Below, in pieces: positions 59,278-64,000 of a DNA stretch of 64,000 nucleotides. The stretch's first letter is position 1. Every line of letters starts with the position of its first letter. Where the stretch lies: assembly GCA_049515655.1 (NCBI GenBank), contig JBEKTW010000007.1:77230-141229 (forward strand), given 5' to 3'. The position numbers and the translations under genes are program-made. This DNA comes from JBEKTW01 sp049515655 (lineage in GTDB: Bacteria; Bacteroidota; Ignavibacteria; UBA10030; SZUA-254). The notes beneath the pieces were generated by a model, which did no database searches, was not told the DNA's origin, and saw nothing but the letters and a program-made list of their open reading frames with translations.

Positions 59278-60095
59278 GCAGGTTCGGCTTACTCTTCCTT
59301 GCGATAGCCGTTCCGGCTCTCGCTCCTCATCAAAGAATGTATGCCCAGCAAGATTCGTCGGGGTACTGTGATGCATCGGTAGTCTGGGGCGACGCCAAGA
59401 CGGCCTGGCACGACGGAGTGGACGTTTTCACCGGGCCTCTTCATTTCGACCGATCTCAGTGGTTCGAGACCGGTATCATCCTCGGCGGAACCGTTGCGAT
59501 TTCCGCCCTCGACAGGTCGGACCGTCTGGTGGCACTTCGCAACCAGTCTCAGCGCGCCGAAAACGTTTTTACGGTCGGAAGAAACTATGGCGTCGCCACC
59601 TACGGAATTGCGTTCTCCGGCGGGGTGTATGCCGGCGGATTGCTGTTCAGGAGCGGCGACCTCCGCGAAACGGGATTAGCACTGCTTGAGTCGATTGCCT
59701 TCGCGGGTATCATCACGAGCGTCGTAAAATCCGTCGTCGGTCGCAGTCGCCCGTTCGTTGAAGAGGGACCATTCAGGTTTCGCGGCATGCAATTCAAGGA
59801 CGAGACGACCTCGTTTCCTTCGGGGCACCCGACCGTTGCATTCGCGATCTCTTCCGTCCTCTCCAGAAAAATCAAGAACACATGGGCATCGATCGGTCTT
59901 TATGCGCTCGCAACTCTGACGGCAGTCTCGCGCGTCTATGACGACGAGCACTGGACGTCCGATGTCTTCCTGGGTGCTGCAATTGGAAACACGATCGGTA
60001 TCGCCGTGACGGGTCTTCATCAACGCGAAGATGATAAGGCCTCTCTTCGTCTAACGCCTTCGCTCAACGGACTAAGGGCTGAACTGATATTCTGA
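59274..60095 (+). CDS. PAP2 superfamily phosphatase, exported or membrane-associated
   Basis: 273 residues. N-terminal signal (to about 23, LAPHQRMYAQ). The phosphatidic acid phosphatase triad is complete: KSVVGRSRPF (about 149-158), SFPSGHPTVAFA (about 180-191) and SRVYDDEHWTSD (about 219-230). Likely substrates are lipid phosphates such as undecaprenyl diphosphate or phosphatidate. It overlaps the next gene (MFS) by 1 bp and once followed a DUF190 gene. No ribosome site stands out before its ATG, consistent with lost translational coupling. Confidence 0.88.
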   Translation: MSRFGLLFLAIAVPALAPHQRMYAQQDSSGYCDASVVWGDAKTAWHDGVDVFTGPLHFDRSQWFETGIILGGTVAISALDRSDRLVALRNQSQRAENVFTVGRNYGVATYGIAFSGGVYAGGLLFRSGDLRETGLALLESIAFAGIITSVVKSVVGRSRPFVEEGPFRFRGMQFKDETTSFPSGHPTVAFAISSVLSRKIKNTWASIGLYALATLTAVSRVYDDEHWTSDVFLGAAIGNTIGIAVTGLHQREDDKASLRLTPSLNGLRAELIF

Positions 60096-61279
60096 TGGAG
60101 AACGGCACCCGTGTCCGATGGTTGAATCGCACTGTCCTCGGGATCGGCATCGCGAGTTTCTTCTCCGACCTCGGGCACGAAACCGCAACGGCCATTCTGC
60201 CGGCATTCCTTGCGAGCATAGGCGCCGCGCCGTTTGCCCTCGGTGTGATCGAAGGCGTCTCCGATGCCATCGCGAGTTTTTCCAAGCTCGGTTCCGGCTG
60301 GTACAGCGACAGGCTGCGTTCACGCAAATCATTGGCTGTCTCTGGGTATTTCCTCACGGGTGCTGCGGGGGCCTCATTCGCTTTCGCGAGCAGCTGGCTG
60401 CATGTGCTGGCAGGGAGGACGGTGGGATGGTTCGGGAGAGGCATCCGGGGTCCGGTTCGGGATGCAATCATGGCCGACGCAATTCCGCCGGAAGCGAGCG
60501 GCCGTGCGTTCGGATTTGACCGCGCCCTGGATACGCTTGGAGCGGTGCTTGGCCCGGTGGTGGCGCTCTGGCTCGTTGCCTTTGCTTCTTATCGCAATAT
60601 CTTCCTGATCACCTTCATTCCCGGAGTACTTGCCGCGCTTTCTTTTGCTTTCATCGTCAAAGAAAAACGCCGTGACCCCGCCCCGACAAAAGGCTTCAGC
60701 CTCGCTCTGAAGCAGATGCCACCCGTGTTTCGCCGGTTCCTGCTTGCCGTCGGAATATTCGGGATGGGAGATTTTGCACATACACTGCTCATTCTTCGTG
60801 CGACCCAAATTCTCTCCGGCGCTGAGTATGCAAATCCCGTACAACTTGGCGTGACGCTCTACATCATTCACAACATCGTCTACGCGGTCGCCTCATATCC
60901 TGCCGGAGCGCTTGGCGACAAAATCGGTAAACGGCGTCTTCTCGCGCTGGGATACGGTCTCTCGGCACTCATGTGCGTCGGTTTTGTTTTTGTTCCCTCA
61001 AATTTCTTGTTTCTTGTGATCTTGTTCATGCTGGGGGGAATGTTCATCGCTATCGAGGATTCTCTGGAGCGTGCACTTGCTGCGGACATGCTGCCCCAGG
61101 AGATTCGCGGAACGGGATTCGGAGTCCTGGCGGCGGTGAACGGGGTCGGAGATTTTGTGTCGAGCATTATGGTCGGCTTTCTGTGGGCGAGTTTCTCGCC
61201 CGCCGGAGGATTTCTCTACGCCGGAGCTTTGAGTCTCGTCGGAATGACGCTGATGCTGCGGCTGAAAACGGTTAGATGA
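60095..61279 (+). CDS. Major facilitator superfamily transporter
   Basis: 394 residues, 12 helices. SDLGHETATAILPAFLASIG near the start (about 22-41) and GVIEGVSDAIASFSKLGSGWYSDRLRSRKSLA (in blocks) match the MFS subgroup sometimes annotated as drug or tetracycline-type efflux in Bacteroidota and Deltaproteobacteria; the second-half motif GALGDKIGKRRLLALGYG is also clear. Substrate unknown. Translation is coupled to PAP2 (TGATG), and its last 8 bp overlap the convergent pit gene. Confidence 0.88.
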   Translation: MENGTRVRWLNRTVLGIGIASFFSDLGHETATAILPAFLASIGAAPFALGVIEGVSDAIASFSKLGSGWYSDRLRSRKSLAVSGYFLTGAAGASFAFASSWLHVLAGRTVGWFGRGIRGPVRDAIMADAIPPEASGRAFGFDRALDTLGAVLGPVVALWLVAFASYRNIFLITFIPGVLAALSFAFIVKEKRRDPAPTKGFSLALKQMPPVFRRFLLAVGIFGMGDFAHTLLILRATQILSGAEYANPVQLGVTLYIIHNIVYAVASYPAGALGDKIGKRRLLALGYGLSALMCVGFVFVPSNFLFLVILFMLGGMFIAIEDSLERALAADMLPQEIRGTGFGVLAAVNGVGDFVSSIMVGFLWASFSPAGGFLYAGALSLVGMTLMLRLKTVR

Positions 61280-62258
61280 AAAGCGAGACGATCTTGTAGG
61301 TCAATGCCCCCACGAGAGCCGATGCCGGGATGGTCAGTATCCATGCTGCCACGATGTTTCCGGCCACCCCCCAACGAACGGCAGAAAGTCTTTTTGTCGC
61401 TCCGACACCCATGATGGCACCCGTGATCGTGTGTGTCGTGCTGACGGGAATGCCTCCGAAGGCAGTCAACAGGAGCGTAATGCCGCCGGCTGTTTCAGCG
61501 CAAAAACCGCCGGAGGGTTTGAGCTTTGTAATCTTTTGCCCCATGGTCTTCACGATTCTCCAGCCGCCGAAGAGCGTTCCCATCGCGATGGCAAAGTGCG
61601 ACATGAGAATGACCCAATACGGCACCGCGAACGTCTTCAACACGCCGGCCGTGACAAGGAGTCCGGTAATGACACCCATGGTTTTCTGTGCATCATTCGT
61701 GCCGTGGCCAAGACTGTAAAGTGCTGCAGAAGCAAGCTGGAGCTTTCGAAACGCGCCATTGACCTTTGACGACGATTGGTTCCGGAATATCCATGTCAGA
61801 ATTGCCATGAAGAAGAATCCCATAACCATTCCCATGAGTGGAGCTACGGCGATAAAGATGAGCGTGTTGGTCCACCCACCGAGAATGATCGCGCCCAGTC
61901 CGGCTTTGGCAATTGCCGCACCCGCATAACCGCCCATCAATGCATGTGATGAGCTTGTCGGCAGTCCGTAGTACCATGTGATAATGTTCCATGTGATCGC
62001 ACCGGCGAGCCCGCTCAAAATAACGTACTCGTTCACAACGTTAAGGTCAACGAGTCCTTTGCCGAGAGTTCTGGCAACTTTGACATCAAACAAGAAAGCG
62101 GCAACGAGATTGAAAAAGGCAGCCCACATAACCGCCTTTCGTGGCGTTAAGACGCGAGTGGAAACGATAGTCGCGATGGAGTTCGCTGAATCGTGGAATC
62201 CGTTGAGGAAATCAAAAATGAGCGCGACGAAGATAATGACGACAACAAGCGTGAGCAT
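61272..62258 (-). CDS. pit: PitA-type inorganic phosphate transporter
   Basis: 328 residues with about ten helices. The duplicated PHO4 signatures are present: DFLNGFHDSANSIATIVSTRVL (in blocks, about 16-37) and LGHGTNDAQKTMGVITGLL (about 190). GLPTSSSHALMGGYAGAAIAKAG and GIPVSTTHTITGAIMGVGATK are the conserved SSSH/STTH helices. It imports metal-phosphate by proton symport. The DUF47 protein encoded 24 bp upstream is its usual partner. Overlaps the convergent MFS gene by 8 bp at the 3' end. Confidence 0.95.
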   Translation of the reverse strand: MLTLVVVIIFVALIFDFLNGFHDSANSIATIVSTRVLTPRKAVMWAAFFNLVAAFLFDVKVARTLGKGLVDLNVVNEYVILSGLAGAITWNIITWYYGLPTSSSHALMGGYAGAAIAKAGLGAIILGGWTNTLIFIAVAPLMGMVMGFFFMAILTWIFRNQSSSKVNGAFRKLQLASAALYSLGHGTNDAQKTMGVITGLLVTAGVLKTFAVPYWVILMSHFAIAMGTLFGGWRIVKTMGQKITKLKPSGGFCAETAGGITLLLTAFGGIPVSTTHTITGAIMGVGATKRLSAVRWGVAGNIVAAWILTIPASALVGALTYKIVSLFI

Positions 62259-62282
62259 GAATGATCGAAAGGAAGTGAAAAA

Positions 62283-62927
62283 TTATCCGTGCTTGATAAG
62301 AATAGATTCGAGCACATTTGCTGCGTCTTCGCACTTATCGGTGGCTGTTTCCAGGCTTACATAGATTTCTTTAATCTTCATGATCTGGACCGGGTCTTTT
62401 TCGATCTCGAACAAATGAGCGATCGCCTGCTCAAAGACTGAATCGGCGTCATTCTCATATTCGTTGACTTTCTCAAGAACCCGCTGGAGCTGATCGGCTT
62501 TTCTCAAGTCCCGCACCAGTGCCACGCCCTGCTTCAGCTCACCCACCGACCAGTGGAGGATGTCGATCAAATGCTTCATTTCCTGAGGACAGTTCTTCAA
62601 TTTGTAGAGAACGAATCGCCCCGCTGTTCCATCGATAAAATCCATCACATCGTCGAGCTTTGACGCCAGCACATGGATGTCTTCGCGGTCGAACGGAGTA
62701 ACAAATGTCGAATTCAGTTCCGCGAATATTTTGTGCGTTACGGAATCGCCCAGATGCTCCAGTTCATGGATCTCCTCCACGATCTTGGGCCGCTCTGCAT
62801 CCGTAGCATTGCCGAGCCTTTTCAATGCTTCCGTACCGTTCACAAGGTTCTGGGCCGATTCCTCAAAAAAGGAATAAAATTTCTCGTCATGGGGGAGCAG
62901 CACCTGAATAAAACGATCGAGTCTCAT
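62283..62927 (-). CDS. DUF47 (PhoU-like) protein, Pit accessory
   Basis: 214 residues from the ATG at 62927 (GGAG upstream); the frame opens further up but the promoter lies there. Two PhoU-like three-helix bundles: FYSFFEESAQNLVNGTEAL (about 17), EHLGDSVTHKIFAEL (about 57), FDREDIHVLASKLDDVMDFIDG (about 77) and YENDADSVFEQAIAHLFEIEKDP with a final E-x-x-x-D-x-CEDAAN helix. The acidic E-x3-D motifs bind metal clusters. It forms an operon with pit and probably gates or regulates phosphate uptake. Confidence 0.9.
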   Translation of the reverse strand: MRLDRFIQVLLPHDEKFYSFFEESAQNLVNGTEALKRLGNATDAERPKIVEEIHELEHLGDSVTHKIFAELNSTFVTPFDREDIHVLASKLDDVMDFIDGTAGRFVLYKLKNCPQEMKHLIDILHWSVGELKQGVALVRDLRKADQLQRVLEKVNEYENDADSVFEQAIAHLFEIEKDPVQIMKIKEIYVSLETATDKCEDAANVLESILIKHG

Positions 62928-62969
62928 TAAAATACTCCGTTGAAATGATAGATACTCTGCTGGGACAGA

Positions 62970-62998
62970 AATGTACTGAATATCTTCGTGATATTCAA
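62970..62998 (-). promoter_or_regulatory. Candidate promoter of the DUF47-pit operon
   Basis: On the minus strand, TTGAAT and TACATT are separated by 17 nt, 43 bp before the DUF47 ATG and back to back with the phoB promoter. Confidence 0.55.
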
Positions 62999-63036
62999 AA
63001 GAGCGGGGAATATTTTGACCGGCCATGGAAAGGGAA

Positions 63037-63065
63037 TTGCCTTTTGTGACGGATATTTGTAGAAT
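63037..63065 (+). promoter_or_regulatory. Candidate promoter of phoB
   Basis: TTGCCT and TAGAAT are separated by 17 nt, about 70 bp before the ATG. No CTGTCAT-type Pho box is evident between the divergent operons. Confidence 0.5.
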
Positions 63066-63136
63066 AGAGGCAGTCAAAACTTGAATCGGGCATTCCAACC
63101 TGTCTGAGGGTACACAATCAAAAGCGGAAGCATTTC

Positions 63137-63823
63137 ATGAAAACAATTCTGGTTGTCGATGACGAGAAGGATATTATCGACCTTCTCAAGTACAATCTCC
63201 AGAAAGAAGGATACGCGGTCCAGACGGCTCAAAACGGAAAACGGGCGCTTGAACAGGCGCAAAAACGCCCCGACCTCATTGTGCTCGATGTTATGATGCC
63301 GGAGATGGACGGGTGGGAAGTTTGTAAAGAGCTGAAACGGAGGGATCTCACTTCATCGATTCCGATTATTTTTCTCACGGCAAAAGGGACGGAAGTGGAT
63401 GAAGTCGTGGGCCTCGAGCTCGGGGCCGATGATTACATCGTCAAACCCATCAGCATCCGGAAGCTTGTGGCTCGAATAAAAACCGTTCTGCGGAGACATG
63501 AGCCGGTGGAACCGAAGACCGGGAGACCGCCGGACCTCCTTCGTGTGGAACAAATGGAGATAAACGTTCAGAACTATAAAGTGAAGCTGGGCAAAGAGGA
63601 AATCTCTTTTCCCAAGAAGGAGTTCGAAACCCTTGTATACCTCGTCCGGCACCGGGGAAGTGTCGTCACCCGCGAGGCGCTTCTGAACGCCGTGTGGGGA
63701 GAAGATGTCGTCGTCGTTGAACGTACAGTGGATGTCCACATCAGAAAGATCAGGGAGAAGCTGGGGAAATACGGCGATTGCATTGAAACCATTAAAGGGG
63801 TCGGCTATCGTTTTACGGCCTGA
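63137..63823 (+). CDS. phoB: PhoB/OmpR-family response regulator
   Basis: 228 residues. Receiver domain 1-120: ILVVDDEKDI, LIVLDVMMPEMDGWEV (phosphoacceptor Asp about 53), IIFLTAKGTEVD, DDYIVKPISIRKL. Winged-helix DNA-binding domain about 135-228: FPKKEFETLVYLVRHRGSVVTREALL and VVERTVDVHIRKIREKLG then GVGYRFTA. The sequence type and the position opposite the DUF47-pit operon and before a PhoR-like kinase support a phosphate regulator, but other OmpR-type roles are possible. Confidence 0.88.
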   Translation: MKTILVVDDEKDIIDLLKYNLQKEGYAVQTAQNGKRALEQAQKRPDLIVLDVMMPEMDGWEVCKELKRRDLTSSIPIIFLTAKGTEVDEVVGLELGADDYIVKPISIRKLVARIKTVLRRHEPVEPKTGRPPDLLRVEQMEINVQNYKVKLGKEEISFPKKEFETLVYLVRHRGSVVTREALLNAVWGEDVVVVERTVDVHIRKIREKLGKYGDCIETIKGVGYRFTA

Positions 63824-63827
63824 GAGC

Positions 63828-64000
63828 ATGCGGAAGATCCAATCAAAGATCACGCTGACGTATATTCTGCTCGCCGTTGCCATTGTGGTTGCGCTCGGTG
63901 TTGCCTCGAGTTACGAAATCGAATCGTACTTCAGGAATCGTCTCGTGAGTGAGCTGAGTACCCAGTCGGAAATAGTCTTGCACTCACTGCGGCAGGATTC
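63828..64000 (+). CDS. Sensor histidine kinase (PhoR-like), 5' part only
   Basis: Starts at the ATG at 63828, 4 bp after phoB, and runs off the window. The 57 visible residues have a basic N-terminus (MRKIQSKITLTY), a transmembrane helix (ILLAVAIVVALGVASS, about 13-28) and the start of a periplasmic part (YFRNRLVSELSTQSEIVLHS), as in PhoR/PnpS-type kinases. The kinase core lies beyond the window; the call rests on operon position and topology. Confidence 0.7.
   Translation, partial: MRKIQSKITLTYILLAVAIVVALGVASSYEIESYFRNRLVSELSTQSEIVLHSLRQD

Overview
The window reads as ordinary chromosomal DNA of a member of the Bacteroidota/Ignavibacteriota (Ignavibacteria-like) lineage. This is inferred from two secreted proteins with Type IX secretion C-terminal sorting domains (PNPFNP motif), a parA-parB-ridA-DUF5683 cluster, a fused E1 alpha/beta 2-oxoacid dehydrogenase, separate proline dehydrogenase and P5C dehydrogenase genes, and an outer-membrane receptor with a carboxypeptidase-like N-terminal domain. 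G+C looks mid-50s percent by eye. No rRNA, tRNA, phage, complete insertion sequence or CRISPR array was recognised.

Layout: 0-1.2 kb holds the 5' part of a P5C dehydrogenase gene and a hicBA toxin-antitoxin pair. 1.6-7 kb (minus) is an apparent amino-sugar/muropeptide operon: GlcNAc kinase, a GH3 glycosidase fused to a serine beta-lactamase-like domain, and a secreted barrel-like protein. 7-11 kb (plus) carries a UPF0173 hydrolase, a CopD-like membrane protein, ParA, ParB, RidA and DUF5683. 11-15.3 kb carries an FKBP lipoprotein, a GH76-like glycosidase and an ECF sigma/anti-sigma/TonB-like operon. 15.3-24.1 kb is an envelope block: dispersed palindromic repeats, a large outer-membrane beta-barrel protein, a Spy-like protein and a CBM9-like lipoprotein (all three with Gly/Arg-rich segments), then Rieske, b561-like, YceI and Sel1 proteins. 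24.5-40 kb is mostly metabolism and transport: a histidine ammonia-lyase family enzyme, a second FKBP, SpmA/SpmB, proline dehydrogenase, an OPT transporter, PepD and an MFS carrier. 40-50.5 kb holds two receiver proteins, UvrB, ComF, GapA, Pgk, rhomboid, IspG, a glutathione peroxidase and a DUF2142-like protein. 50.9-64 kb holds a large T9SS surface protein, E1, YmdB, FolD, a damaged MntA/HepT module, PAP2, MFS, Pit plus DUF47, and PhoB plus the start of a PhoR-like kinase.

The most unusual feature concerns three free-standing four-helix-bundle (S23/23S intervening-sequence-type) genes. Each is bracketed by its own imperfect inverted repeat of 13-18 bp. One sits exactly between spmA and spmB, with arms that overlap the spmA stop codon and the spmB start codon; a remnant of a fourth lies beside the second. 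This is the architecture of a 23S rRNA intervening sequence placed in protein-coding operons. Other signs of decay and turnover are a hepT with one in-frame TAA, a DUF190 tail still coupled by ATGA to a PAP2 gene, a DUF1059-like gene with UGA at an apparent cysteine position, and a DUF4249-like tail. Candidate promoters match a sigma70-type pattern with 17-nt spacing rather than the Bacteroides type.
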